Assembly (NCBI RefSeq): GCF_000773685.1
Contig: NZ_JPQO01000063.1
Span: 1 to 32,790, forward strand
Source of the DNA: Acinetobacter sp. HR7
GTDB lineage: Bacteria; Pseudomonadota; Gammaproteobacteria; Pseudomonadales; Moraxellaceae
Length of the DNA: 32,790 bases
Reading direction: 5' to 3'
Shown here: positions 7,910 to 16,200 of the stretch, in pieces
Position numbering within the stretch: position 1 is the stretch's first letter
Layout of the letters: every line of letters begins with the position of its first letter
The notes under the pieces: generated by a model
The model's input: only the letters and a program-made list of their open reading frames with translations
The model's database searches: none
Told to the model about the DNA's origin: nothing
Position numbers and translations under genes: made by a program

Positions 7910-8974
7910 ATGAGTATTCAAGTTAAAAATATTGAAAAACACTTTGGTGCATTCCATGCACTGAAAAACATTTCCCTGGATTTCCCAGATGGCCAGTTAG
8001 TTGCCCTGCTTGGTCCATCAGGCTGCGGTAAAACTACACTATTACGTATTATCGCAGGTCTGGAATCTGCGGACGGCGGCCAGGTAATTCTGGAAGGTGA
8101 AGATGCAACGAATGTTCATGTACGTGAACGTGAAGTTGGTTTTGTATTCCAGCACTATGCCCTGTTCCGTCATATGACTGTGTTTGACAACGTGGCTTTT
8201 GGTCTGCGTGTACGTCCACGTTCTACTCGTCCATCTGAAGCAGAAATCAAAAAACGTGTGACTTGTCTTCTAGATCTGGTTCAACTGGGTTTCCTTGCTG
8301 ATCGTTATCCTGCCCAGCTTTCTGGTGGTCAGCGTCAGCGTATTGCCTTGGCTCGTGCATTAGCCGTTGAACCACGTGTATTGTTATTGGATGAGCCATT
8401 CGGTGCACTGGATGCCAAAGTTCGTAAAGAACTGCGTCGCTGGTTACGTACCCTGCATGATGAATTGCACATCACGTCTATTTTCGTAACCCACGATCAG
8501 GAAGAAGCACTCGAAGTTGCCGATCAGATCGTAGTGATGAACAAGGGTAATGTCGAGCAAATTGGTTCACCTCGTGAAGTCTATGAGACACCAGCAACAC
8601 CATTCGTGTTCGACTTCCTGGGCCAAGCCAACCGTTTTGAAGGCCAGAACAATGGCGGCATCCTTCAACTTGGTGAAGATCGTGTTCAGTTTGATGCTGC
8701 GAAACAGCAAGCGCAAGGCAATGTGATTGTATTCGCGCGTCCAGACGAACTACGTATCCATGCTCAACCACAGGACAATGCAATTCAGGCGACTTTCATT
8801 CGTGAATTGTGGATTGCCGGGAAAGTGGTTGCAGAACTGAATGACCGTCAAGGCAACCTGATTGAGATTTCCCTGACCCCAGAAGAAGCTCGAGCACATC
8901 AGTTCCGACCAAATCAGACCGTATGGTTAAGCCCGCTTAACCTGCATTTATTCTCTGCAAATCAGGTCGCTTAA
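7910..8974 (+). CDS. cysA: Sulfate/thiosulfate import ATP-binding protein CysA
   Basis: The ATPase that powers sulfate uptake through CysT/CysW, 354 residues. In order: Walker [10 protein letters not shown] (35-43), Q-loop glutamine in VFQHYALF (81), signature LSGGQRQR (from 137), Walker [13 protein letters not shown] (157-168) and the H-loop histidine in FVTHDQEEA (195). The C-terminal third after about residue 235 is the regulatory TOBE-like domain of CysA/MalK-type ATPases ([12 protein letters not shown]). AAGGAA stands seven bases before the ATG. The gene completes the importer and is followed by a hairpin and the cysB-type regulator. Confidence 0.96.
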   Translation: MSIQVKNIEKHFGAFHALKNISLDFPDGQLVALLGPSGCGKTTLLRIIAGLESADGGQVILEGEDATNVHVREREVGFVFQHYALFRHMTVFDNVAFGLRVRPRSTRPSEAEIKKRVTCLLDLVQLGFLADRYPAQLSGGQRQRIALARALAVEPRVLLLDEPFGALDAKVRKELRRWLRTLHDELHITSIFVTHDQEEALEVADQIVVMNKGNVEQIGSPREVYETPATPFVFDFLGQANRFEGQNNGGILQLGEDRVQFDAAKQQAQGNVIVFARPDELRIHAQPQDNAIQATFIRELWIAGKVVAELNDRQGNLIEISLTPEEARAHQFRPNQTVWLSPLNLHLFSANQVA

Positions 8975-8983
8975 GACATACCA

Positions 8984-9006
8984 GATGGGGCCAGAGCAGC
9001 CCCATC
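8984..9006 (+). other. GC-rich hairpin between cysA and the cysB-type gene
   Basis: GATGGGGC (8984-8991) pairs perfectly with GCCCCATC (8999-9006) around a seven-base loop. No T run follows, so it is not a standard terminator. In the 54-base gap it may trim or protect the transporter message and so lower expression of the regulator relative to the transporter. Confidence 0.45.
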
Positions 9007-9028
9007 CGCTTATAGGGTAGAAAGAATT

Positions 9029-9952
9029 ATGAATTTCCAACAATTAAGAATTATTCGAGAGACTGTTCGACAGAACTTTAATTTAACTGAAGCTTCTGCG
9101 GCACTTTATACTTCTCAGTCTGGTGTCAGCAAGCATATTAAAGACCTGGAAGATGAACTAGGTGTACAGCTTTTTATTCGTAAAGGTAAACGTTTATTGG
9201 GTTTGACCGAACCAGGTCAGGCATTGCTCGGCATTGTAGAACGCATGCTGGTCGATGCAGACAATATCAAACGTCTGGCAGATGACTTTAACAAGGTTGA
9301 TGAAGGGACATTGACCATTGCCACAACACATACTCAAGCACGTTATGTGTTGCCACCAATCGTGAATCAGTTTAAGAAAGAATTTCCAAAGGTTCACCTG
9401 ATTCTGCAACAGGCAAGCCCGGTAGAAATTACTGAAATGCTGCTACAAGGTGAAGCGGATATTGGTATTGCAACTGAAGCCCTGACTACCGAAGAGAATC
9501 TGGCAAGTGTGCCGTACTATAACTGGCAGCACAGCATTATTACGCCACAAAATCACCCGTTGACCAAAAAAGAAAAAATCACGATTGAAGACCTGGCTAA
9601 TTATCCAATCATCACTTATCACGGTGGTTTTACCGGCCGTTCGAAAATTGACATTGCCTTCCAGGAAGCCGGTTTTGATGTAGATATCGTGATGTCAGCT
9701 TTGGATGCTGATGTAATCAAAACCTATGTTGAACTGAACATGGGTGTCGGGATTGTCAATGATGTCGCTTATGATCCTGAACGTGACTACCGATTAAAAC
9801 AGATCAAAACAGATATCTTCGGTGTTAATACCACCTGGATTGCAGTACGTAAGGGTCATTTACTACGTGGCTATGGCTATGAGTTTATTTCATTATGCTC
9901 ACCAGATGCCGATATTAAAGCGCTGAAAAAAGTGGCTTATCCTGATGAATAA
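9029..9952 (+). CDS. cysB: CysB/Cbl-type LysR-family transcriptional regulator
   Basis: A 307-residue LysR regulator of the CysB subgroup. The N-terminus MNFQQLRIIRETVRQNFNLT with the helix-turn-helix TEASAALYTSQSGVSKHIKDLE (about 19-40) is the CysB/Cbl signature. The rest is a periplasmic-binding-protein-like effector domain including IATTHTQARYVLPPI, the threonine-rich sulfate or acetylserine pocket of CysB. In Enterobacteria CysB needs N-acetylserine to activate sulfur genes. Here it lies directly downstream of the importer on the same strand and probably controls it. Cbl, the sulfonate-starvation relative, cannot be excluded. Only a weak AGAAAG Shine-Dalgarno precedes the ATG. A clear terminator follows. 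Confidence 0.88.
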   Translation: MNFQQLRIIRETVRQNFNLTEASAALYTSQSGVSKHIKDLEDELGVQLFIRKGKRLLGLTEPGQALLGIVERMLVDADNIKRLADDFNKVDEGTLTIATTHTQARYVLPPIVNQFKKEFPKVHLILQQASPVEITEMLLQGEADIGIATEALTTEENLASVPYYNWQHSIITPQNHPLTKKEKITIEDLANYPIITYHGGFTGRSKIDIAFQEAGFDVDIVMSALDADVIKTYVELNMGVGIVNDVAYDPERDYRLKQIKTDIFGVNTTWIAVRKGHLLRGYGYEFISLCSPDADIKALKKVAYPDE

Positions 9953-9970
9953 TAAATAATTTGTAAAGAA

Positions 9971-10000
9971 AAAAGAGGCGTGAATAGCCTCTTTTCTCTA
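9971..10000 (+). terminator. Rho-independent terminator of the sulfate region
   Basis: AAAAGAGGC (9971-9979) pairs perfectly with GCCTCTTTT (9987-9995) around a seven-base loop and ends in a T run. It closes the plus-strand sulfate cluster 18 bases after the regulator's stop. Confidence 0.85.
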
Positions 10001-10035
10001 TCTATATTTAATAATTTTTAAATATTTCAATAAAT

Positions 10036-10061
10036 AAAAAACGAGCCGAAGCTCGTTTTTT
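10036..10061 (-). terminator. Terminator of carO (usable in both directions)
   Basis: ACGAGC (10041-10046) pairs with GCTCGT (10051-10056) around a CGAA loop, extended by five A:T pairs on the outside. On the minus strand it ends in a T run 15 bases after the carO stop. It can also back up the terminator at 9971. Confidence 0.82.
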
Positions 10062-10075
10062 AGCAAAAATATAAA

Positions 10076-10804
10076 TTAGAATCGGAAGCTTACACCCAGT
10101 TTAGCCACAGGTAACCATTCGTATTCATTATCATTACGAATTTCCTCTGCTTCACGAGCTACTTCTGTTTCAAAATCTGCACCAACAGTATTAGTTGCAG
10201 AGCCTGAAGGAGTTAATGTTACTGTCGGATTTCCATTGTAATAGGCACCAATTTCGCCAAATACGCCCCAACGGTTAGTAATTGCGGGAGAGAAACCAAT
10301 ACCTACATATGGTGCAATATTATTTTTATATGATAACTGACCACTAATACCAGCACCATCTGGACTATCAGCTAAGAAATTTATACCGTTAATACTAAAT
10401 GCTTCACCAGCACCAATACGACGATTGATGTCATAATCATTATCAATATAAGCTACACCAGCGGCGATATAGAACCAGTTCGCCCATGGACGAATTTCTG
10501 CATTTAAGTAAGTCAAATTATTTTCCATATCTAGATCATATTCAGAACCATTAATCGATAAATCATCTGACCAAGAAATATCACCGCCGTTATAACCTAA
10601 GGTTACACCAACATAGGGGTTCGCACTCCAAGAGATCGCACCACCATAACCAGTTGTACCGACTTCAGCACGTACAGATGCTGGTTTAAAGAAAGAGAAT
10701 TCAGCTACACCCTCATCAGTAACAATCACTTCATCTGCGGCCATCACAGAAGTCGTTGCTGCAGCGAGTACCGACAGCGCAAAATATTTAGCAAAAGTTT
10801 TCAT
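10076..10804 (-). CDS. carO: CarO-type outer membrane beta-barrel protein
   Basis: A 242-residue outer-membrane protein with a signal peptide (MKTFAKYFALSVLAAATTSVMA, cut near residue 22) and a final aromatic residue (SFRF), as barrel proteins have. The segments RAEVGTTGYGGAISW, ANPYVGVTLGYNGGDISWSD, YLNAEIRPW and EIRNDNEYEWLPVAKLGV match what I know of CarO, the Acinetobacter porin-like protein linked to basic amino-acid (ornithine) uptake and to carbapenem susceptibility. Loop regions differ from the A. baumannii type, so this is a species-specific variant. GAGGAG stands six bases before the ATG. It diverges from dapD and has its own terminator. Confidence 0.9.
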   Translation of the reverse strand: MKTFAKYFALSVLAAATTSVMAADEVIVTDEGVAEFSFFKPASVRAEVGTTGYGGAISWSANPYVGVTLGYNGGDISWSDDLSINGSEYDLDMENNLTYLNAEIRPWANWFYIAAGVAYIDNDYDINRRIGAGEAFSINGINFLADSPDGAGISGQLSYKNNIAPYVGIGFSPAITNRWGVFGEIGAYYNGNPTVTLTPSGSATNTVGADFETEVAREAEEIRNDNEYEWLPVAKLGVSFRF

Positions 10805-11180
10805 CTATGTCTCCTCAAAAAATTATTTTTAACGTTTTTAATCTTCGTTATGCTTGCATGTTAATTCATAACTTGATCATTCTTTATTCAAGTTTTGCTA
10901 AGTTTATGTAAGCTTTTGATACAAATAGTGCTTTTTATATGATTTTATAAGCTTTTTTGCACATTCTTGCTAATTAGATGCTTTTGCAGGAATTTTTCTT
11001 AAATATTGCCAATATCATGCTTTATATAAAAGTAAATATTCATTAATTATTGAATAGGCCTTGATCTTACTGATTTTTCTTAGTTCTTCATTATTAATTT
11101 CAATATCTGTCGTGTTTTCCATCTAATCTTTGCTCAATATAGTGTAAAATCTTGGAAATTTTTTTTCTGGAAGGAAGATC
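10805..11180. other. 376-base AT-rich intergenic region between carO and dapD
   Basis: It holds the divergent promoters of carO and dapD. I see no open frame with a ribosome site and no strong hairpin. Before dapD, TTTTCC (11117-11122) and TATAGT (11140-11145), 17 bases apart, are a possible weak promoter. On the carO side, two related AAAGCTTA-type segments lie about 35 bases apart; their role is unclear. Confidence 0.5.
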
Positions 11181-12002
11181 ATGTCTCAGCTTTCAACAAT
11201 CATTGAACAAGCGTTTGAAGACCGTGCGAATTTCACTGCAGCAGACTGTCCTGCTGAAGTTCGTCAGGCAGTTGAGGAAGTTATTGCTGGCCTGGACAAT
11301 GGCTCTCTACGTGTAGCTGAAAAAATCAATGGTGAATGGGTTGTTCATCAATGGGTGAAAAAAGCGGTTCTTTTATCATTCAAACTGAATGACAATAAAC
11401 CAATGGAAGCATGTGATCTTCGCTTCTATGACAAAGTGGATACCAAATTCAACGGCTGGACTGATGAACAGTTTAAAGCAGCTGGTGTACGTGTGGTTCC
11501 GCCTGCTGTTGCTCGTAAAGGCTCTTACCAGGCGAAAAATGTGGTCTTGATGCCTTCTTATGTGAACATCGGTGCGTATGTTGATGAAGGTACTATGGTG
11601 GATACATGGGCAACTGTAGGTTCATGTGCTCAAATCGGTAAAAACGTTCACCTGTCAGGTGGTGTTGGTATTGGTGGGGTTCTTGAACCACTTCAAGCAA
11701 ACCCAACCATCATTGAAGATAACTGCTTTATCGGTGCACGTTCTGAAATCGTAGAAGGCGTAATCGTAGAAGAAGGTTCTGTGATTTCAATGGGCGTGTT
11801 CATTGGTCAATCTACCAAAATTTATGACCGCGCAACTGGCGAAATTCACTACGGCCGTGTTCCTGCAGGTTCAGTTGTTGTGTCTGGTACATTGCCTTCT
11901 AAAGATGGTACTTGCAACTTATATGCTGCAATTATCGTGAAAAAAGTGGATGCGAAAACTCGTGCCAAAACTAGCCTGAACGATTTGCTTCGTGAAGACT
12001 AA
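11181..12002 (+). CDS. dapD: Tetrahydrodipicolinate N-succinyltransferase
   Basis: Transfers succinate from succinyl-CoA to tetrahydrodipicolinate in the succinylase branch of lysine and diaminopimelate synthesis; cytoplasmic. The 273-residue length is normal. The N-terminal helical domain leads into a left-handed beta-helix of hexapeptide repeats (from about [20 protein letters not shown] to [17 protein letters not shown]), followed by the [15 protein letters not shown] and [20 protein letters not shown] segments. GGAAGGAAG precedes the ATG. It is a single gene, followed by three hairpins, the last a terminator. Confidence 0.97.
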   Translation: MSQLSTIIEQAFEDRANFTAADCPAEVRQAVEEVIAGLDNGSLRVAEKINGEWVVHQWVKKAVLLSFKLNDNKPMEACDLRFYDKVDTKFNGWTDEQFKAAGVRVVPPAVARKGSYQAKNVVLMPSYVNIGAYVDEGTMVDTWATVGSCAQIGKNVHLSGGVGIGGVLEPLQANPTIIEDNCFIGARSEIVEGVIVEEGSVISMGVFIGQSTKIYDRATGEIHYGRVPAGSVVVSGTLPSKDGTCNLYAAIIVKKVDAKTRAKTSLNDLLRED

Positions 12003-12012
12003 GATCTAATCT

Positions 12013-12056
12013 CTACGGAACATTGACTGTTCCCCGGAGCTTTAACTGCTCCTTGT
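12013..12056 (+). other. Two short hairpins preceding the dapD terminator
   Basis: GGAACA (12017-12022) pairs with TGTTCC (12028-12033), and GGAGC (12036-12040) pairs with GCTCC (12048-12052). CTCTACGG occurs at 12011-12018 and again at 12057-12064, so CTACGG at 12013-12018 could also pair with CCGTAG at 12075-12080 and compete with the terminator stem. This may be a processed 3' RNA. Confidence 0.45.
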
Positions 12057-12058
12057 CT

Positions 12059-12094
12059 CTACGGTTAAACCTAACCGTAGGGATTTTTATTTTT
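12059..12094 (+). terminator. Terminator downstream of dapD
   Basis: CTACGGTTA (12059-12067) pairs perfectly with TAACCGTAG (12072-12080) around AACC, then GGATTTTTATTTTT follows. It separates dapD from queE. Confidence 0.85.
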
Positions 12095-12128
12095 ATACAC
12101 TGTTATTTATCTCTCGGTTAATTTTGTT

Positions 12129-12839
12129 ATGAGTACGCTTCGATCTTCCGCTATTCCTGTTACTGATCCGTCTGCGGGTTTACGCATCACGGAGATCTTC
12201 TATTCATTACAAGGTGAAGCCAATACCGCAGGTCTGCCAACCGTGTTTATCCGTCTGACCGGTTGTCCGCTACGCTGTACTTATTGTGATACCACCTACT
12301 CTTTCGAAGGTGGTGAACGTAAATCCTTAGAAGACATTATTCAAACTACTTTAGATTTTAAAACCCCCTATGTCTGTGTGACTGGCGGTGAACCACTGGC
12401 GCAGCCGAATGCACTGCCATTGATGCAACGTCTGATAGATGCCGGTTGTGAAGTGTCGCTGGAAACCAGTGGTGCACTGGATGTGTCCAAGGTAGACCCT
12501 CGCGTATCAAAAGTATTAGACTTAAAAACCCCAACTTCTGGTGAAGTTGCACGAAATTTGCTTACCAATCTCGACCATTTAGCCCAACACGACCAGATTA
12601 AGTTTGTGATCTGTAATCGTGAGGATTATGAATGGTCCAAACAGCAGGTGGAGCAGTACCAACTGAATGAAAAAGTCAGTACGGTCTGGTTCTCCCCCGC
12701 CTTTGCTGTTGAAAAAGGTGCTGTTCGCCTGCCACAACTGGCACGTGATCTGGCTCAGTGGATTTTAGAAGATCATCTCCCTGTTCGTTTCCAGCTGCAG
12801 CTGCATAAACTGCTCTGGAACGATGAAACTGGTCGTTAA
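12129..12839 (+). CDS. queE: 7-carboxy-7-deazaguanine synthase
   Basis: A radical SAM enzyme that converts 6-carboxytetrahydropterin to 7-carboxy-7-deazaguanine in the preQ0/queuosine pathway. The 236-residue protein has GCPLRCTYCDT, with the cluster cysteines at 46, 50 and 53 in CxxxCxxC spacing, and the SAM-binding TGGEPL at 85-90. The start EIFYSLQGEANTAGLPTVFIRL is typical of QueE. No clear Shine-Dalgarno precedes the ATG at 12129, so translation may depend on an AT-rich leader. It lies 30 bases before queC, the next enzyme of the pathway, and the two form an operon. Confidence 0.94.
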   Translation: MSTLRSSAIPVTDPSAGLRITEIFYSLQGEANTAGLPTVFIRLTGCPLRCTYCDTTYSFEGGERKSLEDIIQTTLDFKTPYVCVTGGEPLAQPNALPLMQRLIDAGCEVSLETSGALDVSKVDPRVSKVLDLKTPTSGEVARNLLTNLDHLAQHDQIKFVICNREDYEWSKQQVEQYQLNEKVSTVWFSPAFAVEKGAVRLPQLARDLAQWILEDHLPVRFQLQLHKLLWNDETGR

Positions 12840-12869
12840 TTATTTATTAAATATTTTGGAGATTTAGCT

Positions 12870-13538
12870 ATGCGCCCTCGTGCCATTGTATTGTTATCTG
12901 GCGGATTAGACTCAACCACATGTTTAGCCTGGGCGCAGGCACGCTATGAATGTATCGCACTCAGTTTCATGTACGGTCAGCGTTCGACCACGGAACTGGA
13001 TGCAGCACGTGCATTGACGCAACGTGCAGGTGTAGAACATCGTGTCATCAATATTGACCTAGGTAACTTAGGCGGTTCTGCACTGACTGACCATAGTATT
13101 GATGTACCTGACCATGCTCAAGAAGGTATTCCGGTGACTTACGTCCCTGCACGTAATACCATTTTCCTGTCTTATGCACTGGCAGCCGCAGAAGTTTTTG
13201 GTGCGGAAGCGATTGTGATTGGGATTAATGCAGTCGATTATTCAGGTTATCCAGACTGCCGTCCGGAATTTATTGAAGCCTTTGCCAATATGGCGCGTTT
13301 GGCGACTAAAGTGGGTGTTGAGGGTAAACCGCTCAAGTTTGAAACACCTTTGTTACATTTATCCAAAGCAAATATTATTCGCTTAGGCATTGAGCATGGC
13401 GTAGACTATAGCCAAACGGTTTCTTGCTACCAGGCAGACGACCAAGGACGTGCTTGTGGTAAATGTGACAGCTGTCGTCTACGCAAACAGGGCTTTGCAG
13501 ATGCGGGTGTCGAGGATCCGACACGTTATATACCGTAA
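12870..13538 (+). CDS. queC: 7-cyano-7-deazaguanine (preQ0) synthase
   Basis: Converts 7-carboxy-7-deazaguanine to preQ0 using ATP and ammonia. The 222-residue protein has the PP-loop [14 protein letters not shown] (8-21), SFMYGQR, and the zinc site with cysteines at 186, 196, 199 and 202 (ACGKCDSC). GGAG stands eight bases before the ATG. It follows queE and precedes a small secreted protein by 16 bases, with no terminator between, so a three-gene transcript is likely. Confidence 0.96.
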   Translation: MRPRAIVLLSGGLDSTTCLAWAQARYECIALSFMYGQRSTTELDAARALTQRAGVEHRVINIDLGNLGGSALTDHSIDVPDHAQEGIPVTYVPARNTIFLSYALAAAEVFGAEAIVIGINAVDYSGYPDCRPEFIEAFANMARLATKVGVEGKPLKFETPLLHLSKANIIRLGIEHGVDYSQTVSCYQADDQGRACGKCDSCRLRKQGFADAGVEDPTRYIP

Positions 13539-13554
13539 TAACAAGGTAGAGTTT

Positions 13555-13959
13555 ATGAAAAATTTAAAATCAAATATTGTTCTTGCAGCTTTAGTTTCAG
13601 CTGCTGCATTCGCGACAACTGCTCAAGCAAATGACAGCAAACTGCAAAATGCTTATAAAAGCACTAACGTGAAAGCTGCACTGATCAATGTTTGTAAAGA
13701 AGAAACTGGTAAAGGCAAACAATTGACCTCTGCTGAAGTTAGTAAATATTGTACTTGTGCTGTAGAAGCGGATGGCAAACTTACCAATGCGCAAAAATGG
13801 GAAATCCAGAGCGCAATTAACCAGAAAAAAAGCCCTTCAACTCTAGCTTTTGTGCAAAAACAGAATAAAGACCTGCAAGCATGTTTCGGTCCTCAGCTAA
13901 CCAACAAGCTGAAAACTTTGACTGAACAAGCACAAAAAGCAGCGGCTGCGAAAAAATAA
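13555..13959 (+). CDS. Small secreted protein with four cysteines, unknown function
   Basis: A 134-residue protein I do not recognise. It begins with a signal peptide (MKNLKSNIVLAALVSAAAF..., cut after AQA at residue 25). The mature part is helical and charged, with cysteines at 47, 66, 68 and 110; YCTCA is the densest spot, so two disulfides or a metal site are possible. The tail is rich in alanine and lysine. I start at 13555, where AAGG and GTAGAG precede the ATG; the frame is open to 13450, inside queC. It probably shares the queE-queC transcript, but a role in queuosine synthesis is unlikely for an exported protein. A terminator follows. Confidence 0.8.
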   Translation: MKNLKSNIVLAALVSAAAFATTAQANDSKLQNAYKSTNVKAALINVCKEETGKGKQLTSAEVSKYCTCAVEADGKLTNAQKWEIQSAINQKKSPSTLAFVQKQNKDLQACFGPQLTNKLKTLTEQAQKAAAAKK

Positions 13960-13980
13960 TTTCTGATTATTCTTAGCAGA

Positions 13981-14012
13981 AATAAGCCACTATAATGTGG
14001 CTTATTTTTTTG
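13981..14012 (+). terminator. Terminator of the queE-queC-secreted protein operon
   Basis: AATAAGCCAC (13981-13990) pairs perfectly with GTGGCTTATT (13997-14006), then a T run to about 14011. It lies 21 bases after the stop of the secreted protein. Confidence 0.88.
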
Positions 14013-14040
14013 TAAAAATTACAATAGTAATGGAGTTTAT

Positions 14041-14499
14041 ATGTCTGACATCAGCTTGCTCGATCAAACTTTTCCAACCACAACCGGTGAAATCAACCTA
14101 GCTAAACTGGATGCAGAATGGCTGATTGTCTATTTCTATCCGAAAGATTCAACTCCAGGCTGTACCACTCAGGCAGTTGGCTTCTCTTGCCTGAAAGACC
14201 AGTTTGATGCACTCAATACTACGATTCTGGGTGTCTCTCGTGACTCCGTAAAAGCTCACCAGAACTTTACCGAGAAACAGAACCTGACCATTAACCTGAT
14301 TAGTGACAAAGAAGAAGTGCTATGCAAACACTTTGACGTGATCAAAGAAAAGAACATGTATGGTAAAAAAGTCATGGGCATTGAACGCTCAACGTTCATT
14401 TTCCATAACGGCAAATTGGTGAAAGAATACCGTAAAGTAAAAGCAGCCGGTCATGCTGAACAGGTTTTAGATGATCTAAAAGCACTACAAGCTGCTTGA
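14041..14499 (+). CDS. bcp: Bcp/PrxQ-type peroxiredoxin
   Basis: A 152-residue thiol peroxidase of the BCP family that reduces hydrogen peroxide and organic peroxides in the cytoplasm. The active site FYPKDSTPGCTTQ carries the peroxidatic Cys41, with the usual Pro and Thr around it. In E. coli Bcp the resolving cysteine lies five residues later; here that place is Val46, and Cys50 stands nine residues after the peroxidatic one. It may work as a 1-Cys enzyme or use Cys50 or the later Cys in EEVLCKHF. GIERSTFIFHNGKLV is the normal C-terminal segment. TGGAG precedes the ATG by six bases. It is a single gene with its own terminator. Confidence 0.92.
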   Translation: MSDISLLDQTFPTTTGEINLAKLDAEWLIVYFYPKDSTPGCTTQAVGFSCLKDQFDALNTTILGVSRDSVKAHQNFTEKQNLTINLISDKEEVLCKHFDVIKEKNMYGKKVMGIERSTFIFHNGKLVKEYRKVKAAGHAEQVLDDLKALQAA

Positions 14500-14515
14500 T
14501 TCTCTAATCTGAAAT

Positions 14516-14546
14516 AAAAAATGAGTCCGATTTGGACTCATTTTTT
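14516..14546 (+). terminator. Bidirectional terminator between bcp and the argO-type gene
   Basis: ATGAGTCC (14521-14528) pairs with GGACTCAT (14534-14541) around GATTT, with A and T runs outside. It serves both convergent genes. Confidence 0.85.
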
Positions 14547-14551
14547 ATGGC

Positions 14552-15157
14552 TCACGCAAAGATCAATGACAATGCAATTCCCCACATTACAATCCCAATC
14601 AATACATCCAGAATCTGCCAGGCACGTGGGCTTTTAAATATGGGTAATAGCAGTTTGGCTCCATAGCCCAAACTAAAAAAGAACAGTACCGAGGCTGTCA
14701 TACTGCCCAAGGCAAAATAGGGCTTCATCTCAGAAAATTTAACTGAAATTGAACCCAGCAACACCACTGTATCTAGATACACATGCGGATTCAGCCAAGT
14801 AAAGCCTAGGCAGATTAGACAGGTTTTAATTAAGGAATTGGCTGGATGCTCTTCAGGAATCAGCAAAGATTGCCCTGCCTGTAAGGCCTGTTTTAAGTGA
14901 ATTCCACCATAGACCAGCAGAAATATTGCGCCCGCATAACGTGCCAGTTGGGTAAAAACCTCATGTTGCTGAATCCAGTGCCCAAAACCTAATACCCCTA
15001 GTGCAATCAGAATCGCATCCGATAAAGCACAGATCAGGCAGATCCAAAATATATGCTGCTGTTTTAATCCCTGTTTCAGGACAAAGGTATTTTGTGCACC
15101 AATGGTAAGGATCAGGCTAAAGCCCATTGCCAGTCCTTGCAGATAAGCATTCCACAT
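14552..15157 (-). CDS. argO: LysE/ArgO-family basic amino-acid exporter
   Basis: A 201-residue inner-membrane protein with about six hydrophobic segments. The N-terminus with GFSLILTIGAQNTFVLKQGL is the LysE/ArgO signature, and TWLNPHVYLDTVVLLGSIS is the second conserved block. It exports arginine or lysine when these accumulate. The gene is divergent from an ArgP/LysG-like regulator 108 bases away, the same layout as lysE-lysG in Corynebacterium. The symbol is given for the family; arginine versus lysine preference is not readable. The stop lies just beyond the shared terminator. Confidence 0.88.
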   Translation of the reverse strand: MWNAYLQGLAMGFSLILTIGAQNTFVLKQGLKQQHIFWICLICALSDAILIALGVLGFGHWIQQHEVFTQLARYAGAIFLLVYGGIHLKQALQAGQSLLIPEEHPANSLIKTCLICLGFTWLNPHVYLDTVVLLGSISVKFSEMKPYFALGSMTASVLFFFSLGYGAKLLLPIFKSPRAWQILDVLIGIVMWGIALSLIFA

Positions 15158-15265
15158 TACACTACCCCGGTTCCATTTTTGATAGGTGCAATTATGGCGT
15201 GGGCTCTTGAAAATTAAATAAAATTAAGAAAATATAAATATAACTAAAATAATTTTAAGAAACTT

Positions 15266-16171
15266 ATGTTGCTTAACTCAAAATATTGTGATGCCTTTCT
15301 GGCTGTCGCGGAAACCCAAAGCTTTGAAGCTGCAGCAAAGGTATTGAATCTTACTGCTTCTGCTGTGACCTTAAGGGTACAAAGCCTGGAAAAATCTCTA
15401 GGTCAAGTCCTGATCCTGCGGGAACGTCCATGCAAAGTGACTCATGCCGGACAAATGCTGATGGAACATCTGCAAAGCCAGCGTCTGCGGGAACAACAGT
15501 TGTTACAGCAATTTCATGGTCTGGATACTAATGAATTTAGTGTGCTGCATATTGCGACCAATGCAGACTCACTCGCGACTTGGCTATTACCCACGCTGTC
15601 TAAGTTATTATTACAAGAGAAAATCATCCTGAAATTTCAGGTGGCTGATCAGAGCCAGACACATATGCTGCTGGAAACCGGGAAAGTTAGCGCCTGTATC
15701 AGCTCACAGTCACAGGCTATGAAAGGCTGTCAAGCTACATTGATTGGCGCGATGACTTATCGAATGGTCGCGACGCCGGTTTTTATTCAACGCTGGTTCA
15801 GTCAAGGTATCCATCGTGAATCGCTACGCAAGACACCTGCGATTATTTACAATGATCAGGATCAGTTACATAGTGATGTTTTATTAACACACTTTGGTCT
15901 GACGCAACAGAGCTATCCATTTCACTATCTTCCCTCTTCGACTGCTTTTGCCGAAGCGATCTTTGCCGGTTTGGGTTATGGACTGGTTCCGGATTATCAG
16001 ATTGCTGATCGAATACAGCGAAATACATTGGTAGAAATTCTTCCCGAATGTAGAACAGATGTGAAGCTATATTGGCATCACTGGAAGCAGCAATCACCAG
16101 CGCTACAACAGCTTACGACAGTCATTCTGGAACAAGCCAAACAACACTTAAATTGTCCTGTTTCAAAATAA
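15266..16171 (+). CDS. argP: ArgP/LysG-like LysR-family regulator
   Basis: A 301-residue LysR regulator of the ArgP (IciA)/LysG group. The helix-turn-helix FEAAAKVLNLTASAVTLRVQSLEKSLGQ (about 20-47) with VTLRVQ and the following LILRERPCKVTHAGQ is characteristic. It presumably activates the divergent exporter when lysine or arginine is bound. There is no strong Shine-Dalgarno (AAGAAAC before the ATG), which would suit a regulator made in low amounts. It ends 30 bases before the convergent YceI gene, with no obvious terminator between. Confidence 0.87.
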   Translation: MLLNSKYCDAFLAVAETQSFEAAAKVLNLTASAVTLRVQSLEKSLGQVLILRERPCKVTHAGQMLMEHLQSQRLREQQLLQQFHGLDTNEFSVLHIATNADSLATWLLPTLSKLLLQEKIILKFQVADQSQTHMLLETGKVSACISSQSQAMKGCQATLIGAMTYRMVATPVFIQRWFSQGIHRESLRKTPAIIYNDQDQLHSDVLLTHFGLTQQSYPFHYLPSSTAFAEAIFAGLGYGLVPDYQIADRIQRNTLVEILPECRTDVKLYWHHWKQQSPALQQLTTVILEQAKQHLNCPVSK

Positions 16172-16200
16172 TCTTTTTATATCAGAAATAGAAAGTTAGA

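Noticed and set aside
12003..12128. preQ1 riboswitch upstream of queE-queC
   Set aside because: The hairpin is followed by a T run, so it is a terminator of dapD. It lacks the C-rich loop and A-rich tail that form the preQ1 pseudoknot.
15158..15265. Lysine riboswitch before the argO-type exporter
   Set aside because: The 108-base divergent gap is too short for that riboswitch and shows none of its helices; LysR control explains the gene.
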